From: Vibrio breoganii
GTDB lineage: Bacteria > Pseudomonadota > Gammaproteobacteria > Enterobacterales > Vibrionaceae
NCBI RefSeq assembly: GCF_001677275.1
Contig: NZ_CP016179.1
Location: 62,001-126,000 of the forward strand
Direction: 5' to 3'
DNA: 64,000 nucleotides
Made by a program: the position numbers and the translations under genes. The notes under the pieces were generated by a model. That model was not told where the DNA came from and ran no database searches. It was given only the letters and a program-made list of their open reading frames with translations. Shown here one piece after another: positions 1 through 8,633 of the stretch (position 1 is its first letter; each line of letters begins with the position of its first letter).

Positions 1-2
1 TG

Positions 3-1457
3 CTCCGAAATGATGCGTCGTTGTTTGGCGGTAAGTATTATGGTCAGTATCCAGAGATCAAGGTGCTCGATAAGCAATCGATAGATGAGCGTATTAAGCA
101 ACTGAAGATGGAGTTAGCGTCCAATCGTTCAGCATCAAATCGAATTAATGAAACTGAGGCTTCTAAGAAGCTGCAGCGTTTGCTAGAAAATGCAATTGAG
201 CGTGAAGCGTCAGATATTCACATAGTTAATGTTCTAGGTCAGAGGACGGAGATTGGTTATCGTATTTTCGGTGATTTTGTACCCGTTAGTGAGCAGACAG
301 CAGAGTATGGTGAGGAGGTTATTACTTACGCGGTGATGAACCTTGGTCAAGGGCGAAACTATTCAATCGTAGGGCGTGCTGATGTTACGTTTGAGATTGA
401 ATTAGAAGAAACCGTGATAGTGAATGGGCGCACCACTACAAGGACGAAGTTAACGAGTTGGCGTCTTAGTCAGCTTCCGGTAACAAAAGGCTCCAAAGTG
501 ACAATGCGTTGTGTTGAAGCGGGTGCCGGTTCGATTCCTACATTAGATCAGTTAGGTTTGGCGCCAGGGCAAATAAGAGCTGTTGAATCGTTAGCTAAGA
601 ATGCTCAAGGGTCGATGCTTGTTACGGGTGAGACGGGGTCAGGTAAAACTTCGACCATTAACTCAATTCTAGAGTATTGCATCCCAGATAATCGCTTTAT
701 TCATACGTTAGAAGATCCACCTGAGAACGTAATGGTTAAGCCCAATGCAGTCCAAACACGAGTGGATGAAAGTGTGACGGATAAGGACGGATTGAAACCA
801 AAGGGTTTCACTCAGTTAGCGAAGGCCCTGCTCAGGAATGATACCGACTGTGTGCTGTTTGGTGAGGTAAGGGATGCTGATGCGGCGAAAGAATTTATGC
901 GAATGAGTGAAGTAGGTAACTTTGTTCTAGGTACAATTCATACGAACAATGCTGTGTCTGCCATTAGTACCTTGGTCATGCAGATGGATGTATCTCCGTT
1001 CCAGTTAGGAGCGCCTGGTGTGTTAAGGGCTCTTGCGCATCAGCGATTGGTGAAGCGAACGTGTCAGTGTGCGTTGAAGCACTCGGAAGTGATGGCGCTT
1101 GGCGATGTGCCAGAGGTGTTGAAGCAGGCAGTTGCTAAAGTGGAAAGCCTAGATCTCAATACATCTAAGATTGTGTACGCCAACCCTGAAGGGTGTTCTA
1201 TCTGTGATGGTACGGGTTATAAAGGCCGAACTGCTTTGTTTGAATTGGTGCTAGTGAATGATAAATCGCGCGCGTTCATCCGAGAGATGGATTTGACGGG
1301 TTTGATAGAATACATATCTTCTATAGGTTGGGCTTCGGTTCGTGAGCACGCTATCCACAAGATTGAAAATGGCTGGACGGATGTTATGGCGGTTGAGGCT
1401 AAGGTAGACAACCTGATCCCAGTCGAAGAGCAGGATATCTACGCAGATACCTTTTAG
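3..1457 (+). CDS. PilQ/PilB-like type IV pilus/secretion ATPase (5' partial)
   Basis: Cytoplasmic hexameric ATPase of the GspE/PilB/DotB superfamily, expected to power pilus or transfer-apparatus assembly. Counting from the TTG at 21, the Walker A box GETGSGKT is at about residues 203-210, the Asp box (HTLEDPPE) near 228, the Walker B-type LFGEVRD near 279 and the His box GTIHTNN near 304. A cysteine pair in CSICDGTGYKGR near 396 matches the zinc-binding C-terminal region of PilB/GspE proteins. The frame is open to the window edge, so the true start lies upstream and TTG 21 is not a believable start. A GspF/PilR-like membrane partner sits at 3400-4428, which supports a type IVb-pilus-like pair as in PFGI-1/SPI-7 elements. 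A strong terminator follows. Confidence 0.9.
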   Translation, partial: LRNDASLFGGKYYGQYPEIKVLDKQSIDERIKQLKMELASNRSASNRINETEASKKLQRLLENAIEREASDIHIVNVLGQRTEIGYRIFGDFVPVSEQTAEYGEEVITYAVMNLGQGRNYSIVGRADVTFEIELEETVIVNGRTTTRTKLTSWRLSQLPVTKGSKVTMRCVEAGAGSIPTLDQLGLAPGQIRAVESLAKNAQGSMLVTGETGSGKTSTINSILEYCIPDNRFIHTLEDPPENVMVKPNAVQTRVDESVTDKDGLKPKGFTQLAKALLRNDTDCVLFGEVRDADAAKEFMRMSEVGNFVLGTIHTNNAVSAISTLVMQMDVSPFQLGAPGVLRALAHQRLVKRTCQCALKHSEVMALGDVPEVLKQAVAKVESLDLNTSKIVYANPEGCSICDGTGYKGRTALFELVLVNDKSRAFIREMDLTGLIEYISSIGWASVREHAIHKIENGWTDVMAVEAKVDNLIPVEEQDIYADTF

Positions 1458-1475
1458 GTGATGTTCTAGTAAGTG

Positions 1476-1514
1476 AAACCGGTGAATGGCTATTGGCGAT
1501 TCACCGGTTTTTGT
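1476..1514. terminator. Bidirectional terminator between the ATPase and the AI-2E permease
   Basis: A 12-bp perfect inverted repeat (AAACCGGTGAAT / ATTCACCGGTTT) is followed by a T run. It lies between two convergent genes and can serve both. Confidence 0.85.
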
Positions 1515-2591
1515 TTAGGAAAGTGAGTTAGAAGTCAGTCTAGGTGCTACTTCTATCGCATAGAGTCGAAATAGCACGATGGCGAGTGTAAATAGAAGAG
1601 GTCCGTAGACTAGGCCTATAAGCCCAAAGATATGTACGCCACCTAGAATGGACAATAGAACCATCATAGTGTTCATGTGTCCCGCGCCACGCATAAGAAG
1701 TGGTCTCACTAGGTTGTCGATCGCGCCTACCACCCCTACAGACCAAACGGTTAACAAAAGTGCTCCTGAGTAATCCTGTGTCAGTAATAAGAACAGGATT
1801 GCAGGGATTAATACAATGGATGTTCCAAGGATTGGAATGAGCGATGCGACACTTATGATTGCACCCCAAAGCAGGCCTTGAAATCCAACCGCATACATTC
1901 CAACTCCGCCGGCGAATCCTTGAAGTAGTGCTGTGGCCAATGTGCCAAAAATAATGGTTCTGGAAACGTGTTTCGTTTGGGTTAGCAGCAGTTGTTGTTG
2001 GCCTTCGGGTAATACTACGAGTGTTTTGATGTTGGTGATGATGCGCTCGTGATCTCTCAAGAAGAAGAACAAAACGAAAATCATGATCAGAAATGCTATG
2101 ACGGCATTGGTAAGGTTGGCGAGTAAAGTTCCGCCGTACTGAAGAGCTTTACTGCTGATAGAGGCGCTGTATGTGAGGATGTGTTGATTTATGTCTTGGA
2201 TGGTAAGCGGTTCGAGCAGTACGTACTCGTTCAGCCACTCGAGATGTGTTTGAGACCAATCTGCCGAAATTACGTTCTGGAGTCCGCTGCTAACCGTCCA
2301 CTGATAGATGTCGTGTGATGTGGTGAATGCCTGTTTGGAGATGATTAGAGAGGTGAAAACTAGAGGCGTCCATATTAAGAGTGTTGTGGCGATGCATATT
2401 ACGAGTGCGCTCATGTTCGTGCCGAATTTCTTGGTGAGCTTGCCGTGTAGAGGTTGAGCAACAAGAGAGAGTAGGAACGCTATCACCAGTGAGTGGATGA
2501 ACGGAAATATGAGGGCAACACAAAAGAGCATGGCTATTTTTAACCAGAAGATCAGAAAGTAGTGCTCGGTTTTCAAATTTTTCAGATTCAT
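1515..2591 (-). CDS. AI-2E family (PerM/YdiK-like) permease
   Basis: Inner-membrane protein of the AI-2E/PerM exporter family, with length 358 aa typical of the family. It has two or three N-terminal membrane helices, a soluble segment, and a C-terminal block of helices containing the family-typical GLLWGAIISVASLIPILG and DNLVRPLLM segments. Substrate unknown: family members have been linked to AI-2 export, Na+/H+ antiport or general permease roles. It is transcribed against the flanking transfer genes, which suggests a cargo gene inserted within the module. A copy of the TTTGCGAGA motif lies about 90 bp upstream (2678-2691). Confidence 0.9.
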   Translation of the reverse strand: MNLKNLKTEHYFLIFWLKIAMLFCVALIFPFIHSLVIAFLLSLVAQPLHGKLTKKFGTNMSALVICIATTLLIWTPLVFTSLIISKQAFTTSHDIYQWTVSSGLQNVISADWSQTHLEWLNEYVLLEPLTIQDINQHILTYSASISSKALQYGGTLLANLTNAVIAFLIMIFVLFFFLRDHERIITNIKTLVVLPEGQQQLLLTQTKHVSRTIIFGTLATALLQGFAGGVGMYAVGFQGLLWGAIISVASLIPILGTSIVLIPAILFLLLTQDYSGALLLTVWSVGVVGAIDNLVRPLLMRGAGHMNTMMVLLSILGGVHIFGLIGLVYGPLLFTLAIVLFRLYAIEVAPRLTSNSLS

Positions 2592-2677
2592 AGTGATTCA
2601 TATAGTTGGGAGAGAGGGTAGCGGTTGATGGTATCTGTGGCGGAAAAGGTTAAGCAGGGGAAGAAGGATAACTTCGA

Positions 2678-2691
2678 GGTGTCTCGCAAAA
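2678..2691 (-). promoter_or_regulatory. TTTGCGAGA-type repeated upstream motif
   Basis: Read on the - strand this is TTTTGCGAGACACC, about 90 bp upstream of the AI-2E permease start. The same core recurs at 35188, 54641, 55866 and 63772. Function inferred only from recurrence and position. Confidence 0.35.
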
Positions 2692-2781
2692 TCAAGTAGA
2701 GCCAGAAAAATACGCTGACAGCAGTTATTACGCTTGGTGAATCACGTATCCACGAGCATAAAACTTGTGGAGTAATTTGTT

Positions 2782-3090
2782 GTGAGAAAGAAAGGTTCTA
2801 AGTTTGGGATGTTAAGTTTGGCTACGGCGGTTGCATTGGTGCTACCGGCAGTAGTTAGCGCTGGGGTTTGGGAAGAAAGGGCGTTACTAGAGCGCTACGT
2901 GAGTCAACTTGATCGGATGAATGAGACATTGTTGGTTCAGGCTGAAGCGTCTGCAGACACTTCGGCGCGTTTGCAGATGGACTATGAAGCTCTGCGTGGT
3001 GATGTGGAATTGATATCGGCCAAAATAAAGCATTACTTGGAAACTCCACAAAGAGACTTTAGTCGAGGGGCGGGTGATGGTTCTAAGTAA
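2782..3090 (+). CDS. RAQPRD-family ICE protein (TIGR01690)
   Basis: Small exported protein of the integrative conjugative element RAQPRD family. The N-terminus is a signal peptide (KKGSK, hydrophobic stretch, cleavage near VVSAG). The mature part is a short alpha-helical repeat ending in YLETPQRD, the position of the RAQPRD signature. GTG 2782 is preferred because it supplies the positive n-region and has GGAG about 10 bp upstream; ATG 2809 is the alternative. The gene overlaps the next one, as in PFGI-1-type operons where RAQPRD is followed by DUF3262. Exact role in transfer unknown. Confidence 0.8.
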   Translation: MRKKGSKFGMLSLATAVALVLPAVVSAGVWEERALLERYVSQLDRMNETLLVQAEASADTSARLQMDYEALRGDVELISAKIKHYLETPQRDFSRGAGDGSK

Positions 3091-3391
3091 GTGGTGGTGG
3101 TCAGGTCTGCTTTTGTTGCTGCCAGGTCTAGTGTCGGCAGAGATTGTTGTGTCTCCAGGTGGAGTCTCAGCGCAGCAAGCGTGGGATCACATATGGCCTG
3201 GGACGTTTAATTTTCTTTCAACGTCTATAGCTTCGTTTGTTGTAGCAGTAGTCCTAGTGTTTATGGGATGGGTAATGACGGGTTTGTATCTGGCATTTAT
3301 CGTTAAGGGTCAGATAGATCTTGTTGATGCAGGAACTTTGTTTATCCGTTGTATGACTCTGTGCATGATGATTCTTTGGTTTGTGACGTAG
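3077..3391 (+). CDS. DUF3262/TIGR03758 (PFL_4701-like) small membrane protein
   Basis: Small inner-membrane protein with a signal-like N-terminus and two transmembrane helices (about residues 47-70 and 86-104). Size, topology and position after the RAQPRD gene match the TIGR03758 family of PFGI-1-class conjugation modules. ATG 3077 has GAGGGG 6 bp upstream; GTG 3074 is possible. It overlaps the preceding gene by 14 bp, indicating translational coupling. In related modules this family precedes the pilin-like DUF2976 gene, but here a PilR-like gene and a terminator intervene. Confidence 0.7.
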   Translation: MVLSKWWWSGLLLLLPGLVSAEIVVSPGGVSAQQAWDHIWPGTFNFLSTSIASFVVAVVLVFMGWVMTGLYLAFIVKGQIDLVDAGTLFIRCMTLCMMILWFVT

Positions 3392-3399
3392 GTGAAGGT

Positions 3400-4428
3400 A
3401 TGAGTTTAATTGCTAAGCTGATGATGTCATCGGGCCAAAAGATAGATTTATTGGCTGACATTGAGGACTTGTTAAAAGAAGGTACTTCGATAGTAGATGT
3501 TGCTAATGACTTGGTGGCGTTCGGTGCGGGTGCAGAGAAAGATATTGGTCAACGCTTACTGGATCAGGTCGGCAACGGTAAGTCGGTCGCGTACGCTTTT
3601 GAAGGTTATGTATCTGACATTGTGGTTCAGACTTTGCTAGCAGGTGAGCGAGCGGAAGATCTTGCGGGAGGGTGTAAGAACGCCGTTACTGCGATTCAGA
3701 ATACAGGTGGTGTGGCGGGGTTGATTGCTTCGAGTTTAGGTCCTCCGATAGCGCTGTTTTTACTGATCTTCGGCGTAGTAATCGCATTGGCGGCCAATAT
3801 TTTCCCTACTCTGGAAGACATGGTGCCAATGAATATGTGGCCAGGGTTTAGCCGTAACTATTACTTGTTTGTTAGTGATGTGGCAGAGAATTGGCTAATG
3901 TATATGGGGATAGCGATAGCGACTCCTGTTTTGTTTATTACATTCTGTCGAAATGGTACCGGTGGAATTAGAGAGCTTTTGGATAAAATGCCGTTCTTTG
4001 CACAATATCGTTATGTTATTGCGTCTCAAATCATGTTCACAATGTCAACGTTGCTGCGAAATGGTGAGTCTATGGCGGATGCGTTGCGGTTCTGTGAGAG
4101 TGGAGCAAGTCGCTATCAAAAATGGAAAGTTGGTCAGATCAAAGAGAGGATGGAAGAGTCTCGGTCGGCGTCTATTGGTAGTTTGTTAGACGTTCAATTG
4201 CTCCATGTTAGGCAGTTGAACAGACTGAGAATTACCGGTTCGCTTGGTGGAGGTAATGATGAGCGTCTATTTAGAGCGGCGGAGAATCATACAGGCATGT
4301 TGTCCCGCCAGATTACAGCGTTTGGCAAGACGTCAAAGATTTTGGTAATGGCGTGTAGTGTGCTTTTGTTGTTGCTCTTGATTGGTTCGATCATGTTATT
4401 GGTAATGACGATGCGTTCGGCTATGTAG
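3400..4428 (+). CDS. PilR/GspF-like (T2SSF) inner-membrane platform protein
   Basis: Polytopic inner-membrane protein of the type II secretion F / type IVb pilus PilR family, the platform that works with a PilQ-type ATPase. It has transmembrane segments near residues 135-155, 185-205 and 320-340 and two T2SSF-like helical domains with repeated LLxxGxSMADALR and ITGSLGGGNDERLF segments. ATG 3400 was chosen over the further-upstream frame because AGGTGAAGG lies immediately upstream and the previous gene stops at 3391. Its ATPase partner is at the window start. Placement inside the MPF_G gene order is unusual. Confidence 0.8.
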   Translation: MSLIAKLMMSSGQKIDLLADIEDLLKEGTSIVDVANDLVAFGAGAEKDIGQRLLDQVGNGKSVAYAFEGYVSDIVVQTLLAGERAEDLAGGCKNAVTAIQNTGGVAGLIASSLGPPIALFLLIFGVVIALAANIFPTLEDMVPMNMWPGFSRNYYLFVSDVAENWLMYMGIAIATPVLFITFCRNGTGGIRELLDKMPFFAQYRYVIASQIMFTMSTLLRNGESMADALRFCESGASRYQKWKVGQIKERMEESRSASIGSLLDVQLLHVRQLNRLRITGSLGGGNDERLFRAAENHTGMLSRQITAFGKTSKILVMACSVLLLLLLIGSIMLLVMTMRSAM

Positions 4429-4443
4429 AAAAATTAATTATAG

Positions 4444-4483
4444 AAAGCCCAAGTGCAGTTTCTCGCTGCGCTTGGGCTTTTTG
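4444..4483 (+). terminator. Rho-independent terminator after the PilR-like gene
   Basis: AAGCCCAAG...CTTGGGCTT stem extended by GCAG/CTGC, followed by TTTTT. It separates the PilR-like gene from the downstream transfer operon, which therefore needs its own promoter in 4484-4604. Confidence 0.9.
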
Positions 4484-4604
4484 TCGTTTAGAGGGAAAGC
4501 AAAAAAGAAACGTAACTAACTTGGTGTGTTGTTGGAGTGCTCATATCGGTAGCTAGTAAGCATATTCGTCTTATGAGTAAAACAACATATAGAGAGTTAA
4601 AGAT

Positions 4605-4961
4605 ATGAAAGAAAGCATGCAAAAGTTGTTCCTGAAGTTGGGAGTTATGGCGACGATGGCTCCGTCTTTGGTGAGTGCTAACCCTATTGGAAACGTGAAT
4701 CCTGACTATACGACACCAGATCACGATTACTTGGGCGTGTTCAGTAAGATTTTCAAAGATTCGTACACAACAGGTACGACTGTGATTGGTGGTGCGATTT
4801 TTCTGGTTGTCATTTTTGCCGTTCTATCGGCGTTCTGGCAGTACAACAAAGGTAAGAAGGAATTGGGAGATGTGGCCACGATCGCTGCAGTTGGCGGCAT
4901 AGTTATGACAGTTGTGTTCGTATTGATTAACGCAGGTAGTTCAACGTTAGGTGGTTCATAA
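4605..4961 (+). CDS. DUF2976/TIGR03745 (PFL_4702-like) pilin-like membrane protein
   Basis: 118-aa exported membrane protein: signal peptide (cleavage near LVSAN), a short periplasmic segment, then two hydrophobic helices separated by NKGKKELGD. This is the topology of VirB2/TraA-type conjugative pilins and matches the TIGR03745 family. First gene of the long transfer operon, 2 bp ahead of the next gene. Identification as the pilus subunit is inference from size, topology and position. Confidence 0.8.
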   Translation: MKESMQKLFLKLGVMATMAPSLVSANPIGNVNPDYTTPDHDYLGVFSKIFKDSYTTGTTVIGGAIFLVVIFAVLSAFWQYNKGKKELGDVATIAAVGGIVMTVVFVLINAGSSTLGGS

Positions 4962-4963
4962 GT

Positions 4964-5341
4964 ATGGCTAAAGACGAAGGTACTGTCAATGTCGTGATCG
5001 ATCAGTTGGATTTTGTGCCCAACGCATTTCTCGGTTTCACTAACTTTGAGTTCATTGCGACCATTTGTGGGGCGTCGGTGGCATTTGTAATTCCTTTGTC
5101 ACCATTGTCTTCGTTGATTTTAGGTAAATCAATATTTGGCGTCATAGCTGCGATGGCTCTTGGGGTTGTCTTTGGGGTGTTAGCGGCGGCTAGGGCGGAG
5201 ACTCTTAAAAAGGGTAGGCCGTCCTACATGATTTGGAGTGACCTGAGAAGAAGGTTGCAGATTAGGGGAGTCCTCGGCTGGAAAGCTAAGTTCGGTTTTG
5301 TCGAGACCACCGCGTGGGATGTTTTGAATGAGCGAAAATAA
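4964..5341 (+). CDS. DUF3487/TIGR03750 conjugal transfer protein (VirB3-like)
   Basis: 125-aa inner-membrane protein with two adjacent hydrophobic helices (about residues 28-50 and 55-75) and a basic cytoplasmic tail. Family TIGR03750, always between the pilin-like TIGR03745 and the DUF2895 gene in PFGI-1-type modules, as here. Probable VirB3/TraL analogue by topology and position. Its last codons overlap the start of the next gene by 14 bp. Confidence 0.8.
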   Translation: MAKDEGTVNVVIDQLDFVPNAFLGFTNFEFIATICGASVAFVIPLSPLSSLILGKSIFGVIAAMALGVVFGVLAAARAETLKKGRPSYMIWSDLRRRLQIRGVLGWKAKFGFVETTAWDVLNERK

Positions 5342-5999
5342 AAAAAGTAAGGCCGCTGGGAAGTCAGGTGCTTTGCCTGCGTCAATGGTTCGAGCAAAGG
5401 ATGAAGTGGCAAAGCATATTACAACACTGCGAGTAGCTCTGTTGTTTGTTTGCTTGACCTTGTGTGTGTCTATCTATGCGAATGTGACAGCGCTACAGCG
5501 AATCACGGTCTATATACCACCAGATTTATCTTTTGGGGCGGAGATGGAAGTTGGTGAGGTAGGAAAGGCAAATGTCTTTACGAACACTGCGTACTTGTGG
5601 ATCGAATTCAATACATGGATGACGTCTGGTGACGCAGATGCAGAGCGTAATACGCAGGTTTATCGTGAATATTTCTCCCGTTCATTCCTATCTGTTATGC
5701 GAAGTGAATACGCTAGAAAGCGTCTAAACGGCTCACTGGATAGGCAAAGACGATTGACGTTGGTGCCTGGGACAATGGCAGAGGCTGAGCAACGTGTGGT
5801 TCCGGTCACAGCGAATTCATGGGTGGTCTATCTCGATGTGGTGGATGAAGAGTGGTATTTGGGAACTCGAGTAAAAAATTCGAAGGTTCGATACTCTCTG
5901 TTGGTAGAGAGAGTGGAAACTACTCCAAATCGCAACGCGATAGGTATGCAAGTTGTGGGCTTTAAAGATGAGCCACGTTTATTGGCGGAGAATGGTTGA
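5328..5999 (+). CDS. DUF2895/TIGR03746 (PFL_4703-like) transfer protein (VirB8-like)
   Basis: 223-aa bitopic inner-membrane protein: a lysine-rich cytoplasmic N-terminus, one transmembrane helix (about residues 36-58) and a periplasmic domain. Member of the TIGR03746 family. The architecture equals that of VirB8/TraE assembly factors. Overlaps the genes on both sides, so translation is probably coupled. Confidence 0.8.
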   Translation: MSENKKSKAAGKSGALPASMVRAKDEVAKHITTLRVALLFVCLTLCVSIYANVTALQRITVYIPPDLSFGAEMEVGEVGKANVFTNTAYLWIEFNTWMTSGDADAERNTQVYREYFSRSFLSVMRSEYARKRLNGSLDRQRRLTLVPGTMAEAEQRVVPVTANSWVVYLDVVDEEWYLGTRVKNSKVRYSLLVERVETTPNRNAIGMQVVGFKDEPRLLAENG

Positions 6000-6802
6000 T
6001 GTCTTCAGTAAGGTTTTTGATTGTTGCGCTAGTAGCGTTTGGTTCTTGTCTGGTTACGGCTGGCACTGAATTTGTCGTCTGGGATAAGCGTCCGATAGTA
6101 ACGGAATTGCATGTTGGTGAAGAGCGACTCGTCTATTTTGGGGATGACGTGTCGGTTGGGTTGCCGTCTGCATTGCGTGAGCATTTGCATGTGACATCGG
6201 CAGGAGGTGTTCTCTATCTAAATGCTTCATCTGTGTTTCCAAAGTCACGCATTATCGTTCAGTACATAGCAACCGGAGAGCAAGTATTTCTAGATGTAGT
6301 TGCTTCTAAGCGGGGCGATGCCGAGAAATTAAAGTCGCTGAAGGTGATCTCTGAAATGCAGTATGCGCAACAGACAGCTGTCGAGCAGGAGAGATTCTTA
6401 GCGTCTGCGGATGTGTCAGTGCAGGATCTGGTTCGTTATGCCTCTCAGGATAGCTATGCTCCCACTCGTTTGAAGGTGCTAGATCCGCGTGTATCGGTAA
6501 CGGATATGAGTGGATTGGGAGAGTTGGATATATCTCTGATGTTCATGGGTGTATCTGCTGGTATGTATGAGTTAACACCTCTGAAGCAGTACCGCACGGT
6601 CAACTACTACCTGACAGCTATAAAGGCAAAGAATACTACGGCAAGTAAGCAATACATTCGCTATTCAGATGTATACCCCGATGTGGTGGCGGTGTCGTCA
6701 CAGCATCCTTGGGTTGGTTCTCGTGGTGGGTTGGATGACACTACCTTGATCTACTTGGTAACGAAAGAGCCACTGCACAAGTACGAGGTTTATACCAAAT
6801 GA
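5999..6802 (+). CDS. DUF3438/TIGR03749 (PFL_4704-like) periplasmic transfer protein (VirB9/TraK-like)
   Basis: Secreted protein with a signal peptide (cleavage near LVTAG). The beta-rich mature part begins with EFVVWDKRPIVTELHVGEER, typical of VirB9/TraK-like outer-membrane-core proteins and of TIGR03749. ATG 5999 follows GGAG by 8 bp and overlaps the previous stop; TTG 5996 is the alternative. Predicted to form the outer-membrane channel ring with the next two products. Confidence 0.8.
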   Translation: MSSVRFLIVALVAFGSCLVTAGTEFVVWDKRPIVTELHVGEERLVYFGDDVSVGLPSALREHLHVTSAGGVLYLNASSVFPKSRIIVQYIATGEQVFLDVVASKRGDAEKLKSLKVISEMQYAQQTAVEQERFLASADVSVQDLVRYASQDSYAPTRLKVLDPRVSVTDMSGLGELDISLMFMGVSAGMYELTPLKQYRTVNYYLTAIKAKNTTASKQYIRYSDVYPDVVAVSSQHPWVGSRGGLDDTTLIYLVTKEPLHKYEVYTK

Positions 6803-8235
6803 ATCAAAAAGTAGTTTTGTCTGTTGGGTCACTCGTTTGTTGTGGGTTGATCTTATATTCGGTTTTGGGTGGAGATTCTTCACCAAAGGAATCTGGTGTG
6901 CAGGAACCGTCATTCATTGGGGTGAATGACAGTGTTGGTGCTATTAGTGATTCGACGTCAGATACGCTGAGGACTTTGATTGCAGAGAATAGGCAAAAAG
7001 AGCAGCAATATCTGCAGTTGGAGCGTCAATTTAGAGAGCTTCAAACTAGTGTAGAAGTCAGTGGAAAGCAGCAGGGTTCAGTGGTTGGTGATGGGTCGTC
7101 AAAAGCAGAGTTGGATGCCTTGAAAAAAGAGATGGAACTGCTTAGAGCTCAGGTTGTTGAGATTGAGGTAGGAAGCGTCTCTGACGGCTTATCTGAGTCA
7201 TCAGCATTGCCAGCGCAGTTGCCAGCAGTAACTCGCGAAGAGAGTGAGGGGGAGCGGGCGTCAGGTCCTTCGTATCGAGATTTAATTCCAAAGTTAGTGC
7301 TACCAGGTACGAACTTGAAGCCGTCGGGCAGTGAAGGAGTGTCGGACGGTGCTTCATTGAAATTGCCTGGGCAGGGTGGATTGTTTGCTAATGATGACGG
7401 TCTTGTGTGGTTGGATCCTACAGATGCGCAGGTTACTTATGACAGTAACGGTAATGCAGTTACTACATTCCCAAGTCAGGCATTGAATGCTCAGAAGACT
7501 GAAGCGGAGCTTGTATCGGCGGCCAAAGAAGAACCAACGCAAATACCTTTTTACACCATACCGCCAAACTCAATATTTACTGAGGTAACGAATGTAACTG
7601 CGATTATTGGGCGTGTGCCACAGGCAGGGACAGTGGTAGATCCGTTCAGGTATTCATTAACACTTGGCTCTGAAAATTTGGCCGCAAATGGGCATCACAT
7701 GCCTTACTTGCACAGTATTGTCGTTTCCGGAACGGCAACAGGCGATTTCACAATGAAGTGCAGTCGAGGTTCTATAGATTCATTAACGTACATCTTTATG
7801 GATGGCACGATTCATTCAGAAACGGCTTCTTCAGCAGATCCTTATGGTTACATCACCGACGAATATGGTGTGCCTTGTATTAGTGGTCACTACATAACGA
7901 ATGTAGATGAATACCTAGCGAAGAAAGGTTTGATGGCTACAGCTGTTGGTATTGGAGAGTCACTGGCGGCAGGTCAGTTAACTACGACGGGGTCTGGTGA
8001 TAATGCATCAACCTCGCTTACGGGTTCCGAGTTGAAGTATGCAGGAGCTAAAGGCTTATCTGGGTCAATCAATGAACTATCTGACTGGTTGGAAGAGAGG
8101 CAGCAGGGTGCGTTTGATGCAGTGTTTATTCCTGTTGGCGAGAAGTTTAGTGTGCAGTTCGACCGAACGATAGAGATTGACTATCGAGTGAATGGTCGCA
8201 GGTTGAATCATGGTTCAAGTGTGGGTGTAAGGTAA
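6799..8235 (+). CDS. TIGR03752 (PFL_4705-like) transfer protein (VirB10/TraB-like)
   Basis: 478-aa inner-membrane-anchored protein: N-terminal helix (about residues 4-24), a coiled-coil segment with QLERQFRELQ and ELDALKKEMELLRAQV (about 60-120), a low-complexity linker and a C-terminal beta domain containing IIGRVPQAGTVVDPFRYSL and an antenna-like hydrophobic segment. This is the VirB10/TraB layout and fits TIGR03752. Overlaps its neighbours by 4 and 1 bases. Confidence 0.8.
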   Translation: MNQKVVLSVGSLVCCGLILYSVLGGDSSPKESGVQEPSFIGVNDSVGAISDSTSDTLRTLIAENRQKEQQYLQLERQFRELQTSVEVSGKQQGSVVGDGSSKAELDALKKEMELLRAQVVEIEVGSVSDGLSESSALPAQLPAVTREESEGERASGPSYRDLIPKLVLPGTNLKPSGSEGVSDGASLKLPGQGGLFANDDGLVWLDPTDAQVTYDSNGNAVTTFPSQALNAQKTEAELVSAAKEEPTQIPFYTIPPNSIFTEVTNVTAIIGRVPQAGTVVDPFRYSLTLGSENLAANGHHMPYLHSIVVSGTATGDFTMKCSRGSIDSLTYIFMDGTIHSETASSADPYGYITDEYGVPCISGHYITNVDEYLAKKGLMATAVGIGESLAAGQLTTTGSGDNASTSLTGSELKYAGAKGLSGSINELSDWLEERQQGAFDAVFIPVGEKFSVQFDRTIEIDYRVNGRRLNHGSSVGVR

Positions 8236-8633
8236 TGAAGTTTCCTAAGTGTTTGTTAGTAGTGTTGTGTGTTTCTTTGATGGCGGCATGTTCCAGTGGG
8301 GCGAAGAAGAATCAAATAATCCCAGAGTCGGACGTAACGGTGAAGGAGGTTATGCAGCGAACGTCGGGCGGAGGAGCGGGGCAGGTTTCTGCTCGTGGAG
8401 TTTTGGTTAGGCCGGCAAGTGAAGCTGAGTTACTCCAAGTTAATCATGTGGTGAATCATGTAGGTCATGCTAGTTACCGTTTGCTTCCGAATCCCACTTT
8501 GCATATTTACTTTGCGCCACAGATTGAGAGTAAGGGTGGTATGCCGAAGCCGGCATGGATGAGTGAATTCAAGATGTACGACCGCGATCATTATGCTTTA
8601 CCAGGTGAGTTGTCGTTGAGTGGGGCTAACTAA
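8235..8633 (+). CDS. TIGR03751-type conjugal transfer lipoprotein (VirB7/TraV-like)
   Basis: 132-aa lipoprotein with a clear lipobox (LMAAC, Cys near residue 20). Family TIGR03751 lies between the PFL_4705 and TraC-like ATPase genes in this module type. The conserved core reads RLLPNPTLHIYFAPQ, and these proteins probably anchor the core complex in the outer membrane. Shares its stop/start with the neighbours. Confidence 0.8.
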   Translation: MKFPKCLLVVLCVSLMAACSSGAKKNQIIPESDVTVKEVMQRTSGGGAGQVSARGVLVRPASEAELLQVNHVVNHVGHASYRLLPNPTLHIYFAPQIESKGGMPKPAWMSEFKMYDRDHYALPGELSLSGAN

